Origin: Pseudomonas sp. C2B4
GTDB lineage: Bacteria > Pseudomonadota > Gammaproteobacteria > Pseudomonadales > Pseudomonadaceae
Direction of reading: 5' to 3'
DNA length: 64,000 nt
NCBI RefSeq assembly: GCF_013359695.1
Contig: NZ_JABFMU010000026.1
Coordinates: 16,371-80,370, forward strand
Under the pieces are notes generated by a model. The model had not been told where the DNA came from. It ran no database searches and was given only the letters and a program-made list of their open reading frames with translations. The translations under genes and the position numbers were made by a program. Every line of letters starts with the position of its first letter. Within the stretch, counting starts at the first letter, position 1. Of the stretch, positions 49,573 through 57,536 are shown piece by piece.

Positions 49573-52095
49573 TCAACCCGCCTTCTGATCGGTAATGGTT
49601 GCATCGGCCAGGGTGTCCGGTGTGCAGCGCAGATCCCCGATCATCAACACGTTGTTTTCGCTGCGATGCTCACTGGCGTTGAGGCGGAACTGGCACAGCA
49701 GGCGGTTATCCTGGCGCACTTCCAGGGTCGGCGAGCCGGCATTCATTTCCATCGAGAAGAACCCATCGACCTCCGTCACCCCGCGACTGGCGTGGTTGAT
49801 CACGTGGTGGCCCTTGAGCGGCTGCCCCTGTTCATTGACCAGCCGTCCCAGCACCGTCAGGGTTTTCATCACGCGGATCTTGCGGTAGTCCACCCCGCCC
49901 TTGTTCAGGTGATAACGGGTGCGCGCCGGTTCGATGGTGGCCGCCGGCACATGGTTGCCCTCGAAGTCGAAACTCACCGAGCTGTTCTGGTAGGCGGTGA
50001 TCGGGATGAAGTTGCGCCCCGGTTTCAACGCCGCGCTGCCACCGCTGTAGTCATCGGCGCGCAGGGCAATGCCATCGATGTCCGATTCGACATCGACGAT
50101 CATGCCGGCACCGCGCATTTCATACTGGCTGGTCATGAGCATCTGCTGACCGCCCAGCACCAGGGTGCTGTCCAGGTTCAGGCCGCCGGTGAAGTTGCCG
50201 TTGTAGGACGAGCGCTGGATGAACCCATCGCCATTGATCGCGTCGGTGCGGAAGTTGGCCAGGCTGGACACGCCCACGCCGTAGGTATCGGTCAGGGCAG
50301 TGACCGATACGTTTTGCAGCACGTGATCCTTGAGGTCCTTGCGCCAACCGATGGATGCATTGTTGTCGCGGCCCCCTTCGCGGGCAGTGCGTGAGCCGAT
50401 GCTGCCGGTGATCTGCTCGCCGGGCGCGCCCAGTGCCACACTTACGCTCAGGTCGACCCCGCGATTGCGATCATTGCCGCTGCTGAAACTGCCCGGCCGG
50501 TCGAACAGCGACAGGCGCCAGTTGGCATCGCTGCCAAACAGCGTGGTGCGCTGGGTCCAGCCCAGGTCCACGCCGACACCTTCGACGTTGCCCTCGCTGT
50601 GGGATACCCGCGCATTGACCGAATTCTTGTTGCTCAGCCGATGGTTGACCGCCAGTGACGAGTTGGTGGTTTCGCCCTTGAAGACATTGCGCTGCCGTAC
50701 GCGGGTGCCGTCAGGTAGCGTTTCGTAGAGGTCGGTGGTGTCCAGCCAGCTGCGGTTGTGGCTGATCACCAGACTGCCGGCGCCATAGTTGTAAAGGCTT
50801 TGCAGGTCCAGACCAGTACCGTGGTCCTCGGTTTTGTAGACGTTGGCGTACAGGCTGATGTGGTTGGCCAGGGTCCAATCGATGGATGTGCCGTATTGCA
50901 GTTTTTCCCGGATCTGCCGCGCCGACAGGCCGAGAATCACCCGCGGGTGCATCAGGTAGTTGACCGAAGCCCCGGCCGTGGGACTGCCGCTGGCCTGTTG
51001 ATCCCAGTTGCTGAGCAGTTTGCTTTCTTCACCGGCAAACAGGTTGTAGCGCCAGCGTTCGTCGAGGTTGCGCCAGTTGCCGGGTTTGTACACCAGTTCC
51101 TGGGTACTGGAGGTGATCTGCCCGTCCTCGATCAGGCGCACTTCCACTTCATAGATGCCGCCCGGCAACGGACGGGTGTCGAGGGTCTGCAAGCCGGCCG
51201 GCACCGATTGGGTGTTGAGCAACAGGCCGTCGCGGTAGATCTCCACCGAGCCCTGGCGGTTGGCGGTGACGTAGATCGGATAAACGCTGGGCATCGGGCT
51301 GTTGATGGCCAGGCTGTCGGAGCTGCCATACATGACACCGACGGCCGTATCGGGGCTGGTGCCGAACGTGCGCGGTTGGCGGGTCAGCCCTTCGGAATTG
51401 GGGGTGAAATAGCCCAGGCGGAAGAAGTTGCCTTGCAACTCGCGCTGGGTGTAGAGCTCGTGTACAGCGTGATAAAGTTTGTCGTCCGGACCGCCGAGGC
51501 GGGCCAATTGCATGTTGAACGTCTGGCTCCAGTTGCCCAGGCTGCCGCTGGCTTCAAGGCCGAAGCGCCCGCCCAGGTCCTGTTCCTGGCCGCCATTGAG
51601 GTTGAGCTGGTTACGCACCATCAGGCCGCTGCTGCCGCCGACGGGTTGCTCGTAATAACGCTTGGCCTCGAGGTCGCGCTCAGCGTTTTCGGTGAGGATC
51701 GAGACCAGCGAGTTTTCCAGGTTGTAATGCACCGCCAGCACCTGGTCCTGGCAGGAGCCAGTGCAAGCGCCCAGAGGCACGCCGGGCTTGAGGTAACTGG
51801 CCCACTTCTCCCGCTCGGCGGGGCCGTAACGGTTCTCGCTGGTGTTGGTGAATTCCAGAAGCGTGATGCGATCGTCGCGAGACAGCACCACCATGGCCTC
51901 CCCCAGTGGCTGTTGATCCAGCTCCACCCGCACAGCCAGGGGCACATCAAAAAAATGCTCCTCGAAATCCGCCGGCAAACCTTTGGCCTGGGCCAACAGA
52001 CTTCGCGGTGTCGTACCGGCGGATTCGGGAGCCGCCACGGCACTGGCACAAAACAACAGCGCAAGCGCTGCCGCGATGGGTGTCATCGGGAACAT
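49573..52095 (-). CDS. CS1-type fimbrial outer-membrane usher (CfaC/TcfC-like)
   Basis: An 840-residue outer-membrane usher with signal MFPMTPIAAALALLFCASAVAA. It has a cysteine pair near CTGSCQD and the long beta-barrel region with alternating residues (LVISHNRSWLDTTDLYETLPDGTRVRQRN). In the plug and middle parts it has VSVEIYRDGLLLNTQSVPAGLQTLDTRPLPGGIYEVEVRL, typical of ushers. The C-terminal domain has KTLTVLGRLVNEQGQPLKGHHVINHASRG. It secretes and assembles the pilins delivered by the chaperone. A strong hairpin lies between the pilin gene and this gene. Confidence 0.85.
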   Translation of the reverse strand: MFPMTPIAAALALLFCASAVAAPESAGTTPRSLLAQAKGLPADFEEHFFDVPLAVRVELDQQPLGEAMVVLSRDDRITLLEFTNTSENRYGPAEREKWASYLKPGVPLGACTGSCQDQVLAVHYNLENSLVSILTENAERDLEAKRYYEQPVGGSSGLMVRNQLNLNGGQEQDLGGRFGLEASGSLGNWSQTFNMQLARLGGPDDKLYHAVHELYTQRELQGNFFRLGYFTPNSEGLTRQPRTFGTSPDTAVGVMYGSSDSLAINSPMPSVYPIYVTANRQGSVEIYRDGLLLNTQSVPAGLQTLDTRPLPGGIYEVEVRLIEDGQITSSTQELVYKPGNWRNLDERWRYNLFAGEESKLLSNWDQQASGSPTAGASVNYLMHPRVILGLSARQIREKLQYGTSIDWTLANHISLYANVYKTEDHGTGLDLQSLYNYGAGSLVISHNRSWLDTTDLYETLPDGTRVRQRNVFKGETTNSSLAVNHRLSNKNSVNARVSHSEGNVEGVGVDLGWTQRTTLFGSDANWRLSLFDRPGSFSSGNDRNRGVDLSVSVALGAPGEQITGSIGSRTAREGGRDNNASIGWRKDLKDHVLQNVSVTALTDTYGVGVSSLANFRTDAINGDGFIQRSSYNGNFTGGLNLDSTLVLGGQQMLMTSQYEMRGAGMIVDVESDIDGIALRADDYSGGSAALKPGRNFIPITAYQNSSVSFDFEGNHVPAATIEPARTRYHLNKGGVDYRKIRVMKTLTVLGRLVNEQGQPLKGHHVINHASRGVTEVDGFFSMEMNAGSPTLEVRQDNRLLCQFRLNASEHRSENNVLMIGDLRCTPDTLADATITDQKAG

Positions 52096-52127
52096 GAACT
52101 CGTACTCTGATTTCGAACAAGTTGAAG

Positions 52128-52161
52128 TCCGGCGGACAAGCCATGGGGATTGCCCGCCGGA
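52128..52161 (-). other. Intercistronic hairpin between the major pilin and usher genes
   Basis: TCCGGCGGACAA (52128-52139) and TTGCCCGCCGGA (52150-52161) pair over 12 positions (one G-U in RNA), with a 10-base loop. There is no T-run on the minus strand, so it is more a processing or stability element than a terminator. It would let the pilin be made in excess over the usher. Confidence 0.6.
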
Positions 52162-52203
52162 TAACGCCGCTTCAATAACTAGCGTTTATTGCTGATCGTT
52201 CGA

Positions 52204-52698
52204 TCAAGGCGCAGGGGCAACAGGAGGCACAGCATCGAAGGTCATGGCGACCATGCCGGTGTAATCACCCGGTTGGAAAGTAGTGCCTTTGGCGCTGATT
52301 TTCAGCGGGGCACGGTAGTTCACGTCGGACTCGGCTTCACCCACCACCAGCTGTGGCGTCAGGGTCAGTTCCTTGTTGTTGAACTCGACTTTCAAATCAA
52401 TGGCTTCGGAACCAGAGATCAGTTTCGGTGCACTTTCCAGGCTGGCGTGAACCGAACCGTTGTTGTTGCGCACGTCGAAGAAACCGGTGACTTCACGCAT
52501 CTTGCCGGTGCTCGGCTGGAAGCTCATGTCCTGGTCCTTGTTGACCAGGTCCGAGTCAGTCGGGACCACATAGAAACCATTGGTCGGCACGTGAGCGACG
52601 AGGCTGATGGAGTGAGCCGCTTCACCGGCGGCGAAGGCCATGGAGGAGTTGAGTGCCAGAACAGCCAGTGGAGCAGCGATTGCGAATTTCTTGAACAT
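52204..52698 (-). CDS. CS1-type fimbrial major subunit
   Basis: A 164-residue pilin, first gene of the fimbrial operon. Signal peptide MFKKFAIAAPLAVLALNSSMAFAA; mature start GEAAHSISLVAHVPTNGFYVVPTDSD, with the CS1 pattern. The end TFQPGDYTGMVAMTFDAVPP is typical too. Its place first and the hairpin after it suggest it is the bulk subunit. About 100 bases separate it from the usher. Confidence 0.82.
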   Translation of the reverse strand: MFKKFAIAAPLAVLALNSSMAFAAGEAAHSISLVAHVPTNGFYVVPTDSDLVNKDQDMSFQPSTGKMREVTGFFDVRNNNGSVHASLESAPKLISGSEAIDLKVEFNNKELTLTPQLVVGEAESDVNYRAPLKISAKGTTFQPGDYTGMVAMTFDAVPPVAPAP

Positions 52699-53211
52699 CA
52701 GTCAGTACCTGTTTTCTTGGAAGGATCAGTTCATTGAAAGTGCAAATAACGCCTACCTGTTGAGGGTCGTGTTGGTTTGGACTTTCAACGCCGGGGCATG
52801 ATCGACTGTTCGTTCTGGAAAGTAAGCAGGCAACTTCCGATGATCGCGTAGTTCAACTACTTCATAGCCGGAAAGAAAAAAGAACAAATAAAGGAAAACA
52901 GAAACAGCAACTGTAAGTTCCATACTACATACAGTTTTCAACTAAAAACCATACAGCAACATCGACTATTGAATACGGGAACATGGAGCGAATCTAGAAT
53001 ATAAGCTCCAATTAAATAGAGTGATAGCTTTAACTTTTGAGATTGTCCGCATGAACACAATATCCAGATGGGCGCGCTGGATAGATTCATGATTTTTCTC
53101 TCCCTGCTGACCGCCATTCGTCGGCCAATGACATTCATTCTCAACAAAAGCCTTGCTCATCCAACAAGATATATCTTAAGTTGTATCTAAACGTGAAGAG
53201 AGCAAGAGAAA
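52699..53211. other. 513-base AT-rich intergenic region between fimbrial operon and padR
   Basis: No convincing gene. The part from about 52830 to 53180 is far AT-richer than the rest of the window. It should hold the fimbrial promoter (leftwards) and the padR promoter (rightwards). Short frames on the minus strand here lack ribosome-binding sites and sensible composition. Such AT-rich DNA is a usual target for MvaT/H-NS-type silencing. Confidence 0.5.
53166..53177. promoter_or_regulatory. Perfect palindrome, likely PadR operator
   Basis: AAGATATATCTT is a 12-base perfect palindrome 34 bases before the padR start; a further TATCT half-site follows at about 53183. PadR repressors bind such AT-rich dyads, often autoregulating. 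Confidence 0.5.
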
Positions 53212-53787
53212 ATGAGAGACCATCATTCCCCCCACCGTGAACACGGCGATGGCCGCGACGGCTTCGAAAAACGCCCCGGCCGCGAGCGCGGCGGCCGGGG
53301 TCCCCGTGTGTTCGCCCCCGGTGACCTGAAACTGCTGCTGCTGGCGCTGATCGCCGAGCAGCCGTGCCACGGCTACGACCTGATCCGCCAGATCGAGGGC
53401 ATGTTCGACGGCGCCTACAGCCCCAGCCCCGGCGTGATCTACCCCACCCTGACCTTCCTTGAAGAAAGCGAAATGATTTCGGGCGATGCCGAAGGCGGTA
53501 AAAAACGCTACAGCGTGACCGATGCCGGACGTCTTTCCTTGAGCGAGCAGGCGATTGCGCTGGATGGCGTGCGCATGCGCATCGAGGTCAGCAAGCGCTC
53601 GTTGCGCGGCCATGACCGACCGCCCGAGATCCATGAAGCGGTGCATAACCTGCGGCATGCCTTGCAGATGCATCACGGTCGCTGGAGCCCGGAGGAAATC
53701 CTGCGGGTCCGCGACCTGCTCAATAACACCGCCAAAGCCATTGTCGACGGCCCCGCCGTTCAATCTGCCCAGGAGCCAACCGAATGA
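53212..53787 (+). CDS. PadR-family repressor, YqjI/NfeR-like
   Basis: A 191-residue regulator with a winged helix of the PadR type: KLLLLALIAEQPCHGYDLIRQIEGMFDGAYSPSPGVIYPTLTFLEE, then GGKKRYSVTDAGRLSLSEQ. The N-terminus is rich in His, Asp and Glu (MRDHHSPHREHGDGRDGFE), a possible metal-binding tail like the one in E. coli YqjI (NfeR), a nickel-responsive repressor of the ferric reductase gene yqjH. The gene overlaps the ferric-reductase-like gene by four bases. By analogy it likely represses this pair and responds to metal. That is inference from context. Confidence 0.8.
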   Translation: MRDHHSPHREHGDGRDGFEKRPGRERGGRGPRVFAPGDLKLLLLALIAEQPCHGYDLIRQIEGMFDGAYSPSPGVIYPTLTFLEESEMISGDAEGGKKRYSVTDAGRLSLSEQAIALDGVRMRIEVSKRSLRGHDRPPEIHEAVHNLRHALQMHHGRWSPEEILRVRDLLNNTAKAIVDGPAVQSAQEPTE

Positions 53788-54575
53788 CCGACATTATCGA
53801 CCCATCCCAAGGCATTCACCGCGTCATGCATGAAATCAAACGCCGTCGGCTGGAGGTACTGCGCGTGGTTGATCTGACGCCGCGCATGCGCCGCATAACC
53901 TTGGGCGGACCGGAGCTGGCAGGCTTCGTCAGCCTCGGCACGGACGATCACGTCAAACTGCTGTTCCCGCAGAACGCGGCGGAACAGGCGGCGCTGGAAA
54001 CCCTGGTACTGGGTGCCGGCAAAGACAGCGGCCCGATGCCGGCCATGCGTGATTACACCCCACGGCGCTATGACCTCGATACGCTGGAACTGGACATCGA
54101 CTTCGTCCTGCACGGCGACGGTCCTGCCTCGACCTGGGCCGAACAGGCCAAACCGGGGCAGTTCCTGCACATCGGTGGCCCACGGGGTTCAATGATCGTG
54201 CCGGACATCTTCGACAGCTACCTGCTGATCGGCGACGAAACCGCCCTGCCCGCCATCGCCCGGCGCCTGGAAGGCCTGGCGGCCAATCGGCGTGCGCTGG
54301 TGATCATCGAAGTGGAAAACGGCAAGGAGCAGCAGGTGCTCGAGAGCGCTGCCGAGGTGAATGTGATCTGGGTGCTGCGTGAAGGGGGCAAGGACCATTT
54401 GCTGACCACCGTGCGCCAGGTCAAGGTGCCGACCGGCAGCCTGTATGCCTGGGTCGCGACCGAGAGCAAGGTATCGCGGCAGATTCGCCGGGTGTTGCTC
54501 GATGAGCATGGGCTGGATGATCAATTCGTCAAAGCGGTTGGCTACTGGCGGCTGGATGGTAGCGAAGAGGAGTAA
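53784..54575 (+). CDS. Siderophore-interacting FAD-dependent ferric reductase (YqjH/ViuB-like)
   Basis: A 263-residue cytoplasmic flavoprotein of the SIP family that uses NAD(P)H to reduce ferric siderophores and free iron. The FAD motif is in MRDYTPRRYD (RxYTxR pattern). Other family parts are MRRITLGGPELAGF, FLHIGGPRGSMIVPD, YLLIGDETALPAIARRLE (nucleotide site) and LYAWVATESKVSRQIRRVL. It is translationally coupled to the PadR gene, as in E. coli yqjI-yqjH. Confidence 0.88.
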   Translation: MTDIIDPSQGIHRVMHEIKRRRLEVLRVVDLTPRMRRITLGGPELAGFVSLGTDDHVKLLFPQNAAEQAALETLVLGAGKDSGPMPAMRDYTPRRYDLDTLELDIDFVLHGDGPASTWAEQAKPGQFLHIGGPRGSMIVPDIFDSYLLIGDETALPAIARRLEGLAANRRALVIIEVENGKEQQVLESAAEVNVIWVLREGGKDHLLTTVRQVKVPTGSLYAWVATESKVSRQIRRVLLDEHGLDDQFVKAVGYWRLDGSEEE

Positions 54576-54591
54576 CTTCCTCACTGGCCCC

Positions 54592-54663
54592 TTCGCGAGC
54601 AGGCTCGCTCCAACAAGGGGCCGGTGTACGCTGATCCACTGTGGGAGCGAGCCTGCTTGCGAA
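54592..54663. repeat. REP pair, reversed arrangement
   Basis: The cccaca-type copy at 54592-54615 (ends CAACA) comes first, then the tgtggg-type copy at 54640-54663 (variant TGCTTGCG). This is the first main-family pair after the REP-free stretch. Confidence 0.88.
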
Positions 54664-54679
54664 GGCGATGCTACAACCG

Positions 54680-55333
54680 CTACACATCCATGCCTTTGCC
54701 ACCACGCCATCGATCCAATCCGATCACCACCAGTGCAATCACCACAAACCCCACCAGCAGCCCACCCGCATTGATAAACACCTGTGGATAACCCAGCTTA
54801 TCCACATCAATGAACGGATAGGGATACGCCGCCAGCAAATGCCCGCGCAGCAACGCATAACCGAAGTACACCAGCGGATAAACCACCCACAGCGCGATAT
54901 GCCACAACCGCAACGTGCCCTTGGGTACCCAGCACCACCAATAGACCAGAAACAGCAGCGGTATCACGTCGTGCATCAGCTCATCAGCCAGCCATTGCCA
55001 GCCTTCGGGGTGCCATAAGTGGCGCAACAACAGGCTGTATGCCACGCCGACCACGGCGATGCTCACGGCAATGCCACTGCTGACCCACGGCTGCAGGAAC
55101 CAGCGACGTGCCGCAGATTCGCGGGACGTCAGTTCACAGGTCAATACCGTCGCCACCAGCGTATTGCTGAGCACGGTGAAATAACTGAAGAAGCTCACCA
55201 GTCCGCCCAGCAGACTGGCTGCCAAGGTCCAGCGCGAGTAGAAAATCAGGTACAGCTGAATGCTCAATCCGGCCCAGCCAAGGATGGCAGCGACGGCGAC
55301 GAAGCGACGCCGCGCAACTGACTGGATGACCAT
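54680..55333 (-). CDS. Pr6Pr-type integral membrane protein
   Basis: A 217-residue membrane protein with six hydrophobic helices. The pattern QLYLIFYSRWTLAASLLGGLVSFFSYFTVLSNTLVAT and DVIPLLFLVYWWCWVPKGTLRLWHIALWVVYPLVYFGYALLRG fits the Pr6Pr/FAR-17a-like family. The start ATG at 55333 is two bases from the VF530 stop; an upstream in-frame start at 55399 would overlap that gene. Function is unknown. Confidence 0.78.
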   Translation of the reverse strand: MVIQSVARRRFVAVAAILGWAGLSIQLYLIFYSRWTLAASLLGGLVSFFSYFTVLSNTLVATVLTCELTSRESAARRWFLQPWVSSGIAVSIAVVGVAYSLLLRHLWHPEGWQWLADELMHDVIPLLFLVYWWCWVPKGTLRLWHIALWVVYPLVYFGYALLRGHLLAAYPYPFIDVDKLGYPQVFINAGGLLVGFVVIALVVIGLDRWRGGKGMDV

Positions 55334-55335
55334 GT

Positions 55336-55566
55336 TCAGAGCGGACGCTTGGTGCGCATCAACTTCACGTACAGGCGCTCGACTTTCTCCCTCGCCCACG
55401 GCGTCTTGCGCAGAAAGGTCAGGCTCGACTTGATGCTGGGGTCACTCTTGAAGCAACGGATATCAATGCGCTCGGCCAGCCCCGACCATTCGTAGTGTTC
55501 AACCAGGGCGTTGAGGATTTGCTCCAGGGTGACGCCATGCAGCGGGTCGTGGGTCTGTTCGGTCAT
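55336..55566 (-). CDS. VF530-family small DNA-binding protein
   Basis: A 76-residue protein of the VF530 (DUF2132) family. Most of it is the domain: DPLHGVTLEQILNALVEHYEWSGLAERIDIRCFKSDPSIKSSLTFLRKTPWAREKVERLYV. VF530 proteins have a fold like DNA-binding proteins, and their exact role is not known. It is followed directly by the membrane protein gene, so the two are co-transcribed. Confidence 0.88.
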   Translation of the reverse strand: MTEQTHDPLHGVTLEQILNALVEHYEWSGLAERIDIRCFKSDPSIKSSLTFLRKTPWAREKVERLYVKLMRTKRPL

Positions 55567-55940
55567 GCCGGGCCTTCAGCGATGTAGGAATGGGAAGCCG
55601 CGCACCTTAGCCGAGGGCTTCGTTGGGGGGAAGCGATCTGTGTGCTGTCCGTTAAATGTAGGTGAACCGCGACAACTTTGTGGGAGCGAGCCTGCTCGCG
55701 AAGAAACCAATGACGCTGCGGGGCATCTGGATGAACGCGTTATCGTTCACCCCCTTCGCGAACAGTCTCGCTCCTACAGTGGCCCGCCTCACTGTTACCA
55801 AATCCGAAACGATGCATGTCAGTAAAAGCCCTTTCTCTATTTGTAACAGAACATTATCCTTGCGCACGCTTTAGCTGAAACGCTTCCGCAATTCCCTTCA
55901 GTTCTGCTGTTTCCGTTCATTCCCCAGAAAAAGATCAAGA
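55567..55940. other. 374-base intergenic region holding a REP pair and the oprB promoter region
   Basis: Between the divergent VF530 and oprB genes. It contains the REP pair described separately; the rest shows no gene and no clear -10/-35. Confidence 0.4.
55679..55778. repeat. REP pair (REPIN), right arm diverged
   Basis: Copies at 55679-55702 (standard) and 55755-55778 (variant AACAGTCTCGCTCC). Spacer about 52 bases. Confidence 0.88.
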
Positions 55941-57323
55941 ATGCCCGATTTACAAACCTCGAAAGACAGCGCTGTCTTTACGCCTGTCATTCGCCAGAAA
56001 CCCCTGAACCTCCTCGGCGGATTCACCGCATTGAGCCTCGCCACTTGCGTCCAGGCCACCCCGGCCTTCGATAGCGACTCACCGTGGATGCTCGGTGACT
56101 GGAACGGCACGCGCAGCGAACTGGCAGAGAAAGGCTACGACTTCAAGGTCGACTACACCGGTGAAATGGGCAGCAATCTGCACGGCGGCTACGACCATGA
56201 CCGGACAGCCCGTTACAGCGATCAATTCGGCTTCGGCACCCATCTGGATTTGCAGAAGATCCTTGGCTGGAACGACGCGGCGTTTCAGCTGACCATTACC
56301 GAGCGCAGCGGCAACAACATCAGCAACGACCGCATCAATGATCCGCGCGTGGGCGGATTTACCTCGGCCCAGGAAGTCTGGGGCCGGGGCCAGACCTGGC
56401 GACTGACGCAGATGTGGTACCAGCAGAAGTTTTTCGACCAGAAACTCGATATCAAGGTCGGCCGTTTCGGCGAAGGCGAAGACTTCAACAGCTTCCCCTG
56501 CGATTTCCAGAACCTGGCGTTCTGCGGCTCCCAGGTCGGCAACTGGGACGGCGGCATCTGGTACAACTGGCCGGTCAGCCAGTGGGCGATGCGGGTCAAG
56601 TATCACCTGACGCCCGAGCTGTACGCGCAGGTCGGCGCCTTTGAGCAAAACCCGTCGAACCTCGATCGCAACAACGGCTTCAAGCTCAGCGGCAGCGGCA
56701 CCCAGGGCGCGATCCTGCCGGTTGAACTGGTGTGGACACCGAAGCTCAATGGCCTGCCGGGCGAGTACCGCGCCGGTTATTACTACAGCAGCGCCAACGC
56801 CACCGACGCCTACAAGGACAGCAACGGCCAGCCCGCTGCCCTGAGTGGCGAGGCGTACCGCAGTGCGTCGAGCAAACACGGTGTGTGGCTCGGCATCCAG
56901 CAGCAAATCACCAGCGTCGCCAGCGATCACAGTCGGGGTTTGAGCGTGTTTGCCAACGGCACGATGCACGACAAGAAGACCAACGCCATCGACAACTACG
57001 TCCAGGCCGGTGTCGTCTACAAAGGCCTGTTTGACGCGCGTTCCAATGACGACATCGGCTTCGCCCTGGCCCGTGTCCACGTCAACCCGGCCTATCGGAA
57101 AAACGCCGAGGCGACCAATCAGGCCCACGCGGTTTTCGACTACGACGACCCGTCGTTCCTGCCGCCCCAGGACACCGAATACAGCGCCGAACTCTACTAC
57201 GGCGTGCACGTCACGAACTGGCTGACCGTGCGCCCGAACCTGCAATACATCCGTCACCCCGGTGGCGTGGACCAGGTCGACGACGCGCTGATTGGCGGGC
57301 TCAAGATCCAGTCGTCGTTCTAA
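55941..57323 (+). CDS. oprB: Carbohydrate-selective porin
   Basis: A 460-residue outer-membrane porin of the OprB family. The signal region is long (LLGGFTALSLATCVQATPAF near residues 24-43). Mature parts include WMLGDWNGTRSELAEKGYDFKVDYTGEMGSNLHGGYD, QMWYQQKFFDQKLDIKVGRF, and a C-terminal strand ending GGLKIQSSF with the terminal Phe needed for outer-membrane insertion. It lets glucose and similar sugars into the periplasm. The glucose dehydrogenase gene follows, so the pair should work together in periplasmic glucose oxidation. The ribosome-binding site is weak. Confidence 0.9.
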   Translation: MPDLQTSKDSAVFTPVIRQKPLNLLGGFTALSLATCVQATPAFDSDSPWMLGDWNGTRSELAEKGYDFKVDYTGEMGSNLHGGYDHDRTARYSDQFGFGTHLDLQKILGWNDAAFQLTITERSGNNISNDRINDPRVGGFTSAQEVWGRGQTWRLTQMWYQQKFFDQKLDIKVGRFGEGEDFNSFPCDFQNLAFCGSQVGNWDGGIWYNWPVSQWAMRVKYHLTPELYAQVGAFEQNPSNLDRNNGFKLSGSGTQGAILPVELVWTPKLNGLPGEYRAGYYYSSANATDAYKDSNGQPAALSGEAYRSASSKHGVWLGIQQQITSVASDHSRGLSVFANGTMHDKKTNAIDNYVQAGVVYKGLFDARSNDDIGFALARVHVNPAYRKNAEATNQAHAVFDYDDPSFLPPQDTEYSAELYYGVHVTNWLTVRPNLQYIRHPGGVDQVDDALIGGLKIQSSF

Positions 57324-57339
57324 GAATTTCGCAAAAACC

Positions 57340-57429
57340 TGTGGGAGCGAGCCTGCTCGCGAAGAGGCCATCAGATCCAACATTAGCGTCGGCTGACACA
57401 CCGCTTTCGCGAGCAGGCTCGCTCCCACA
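57340..57429. repeat. REP pair (REPIN), main family
   Basis: Inverted copies at 57340-57363 and 57406-57429, between oprB and gcd, likely ending or stabilising the oprB message. Confidence 0.93.
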
Positions 57430-57536
57430 AGGGGCCGCATCGACTGGACACCTTTTATCTAAACCCTGCCCGCACAGGATCCTCATCTACAGTGAACCTG
57501 CGCGGGACTACTTGAAATGTCACGGAGAACCACACT

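Noticed and set aside
52753..53147. Small minus-strand frames of 60-70 codons in the AT-rich gap
   Set aside because: No ribosome-binding site, overlapping one another, low-complexity translation; better explained as regulatory DNA.
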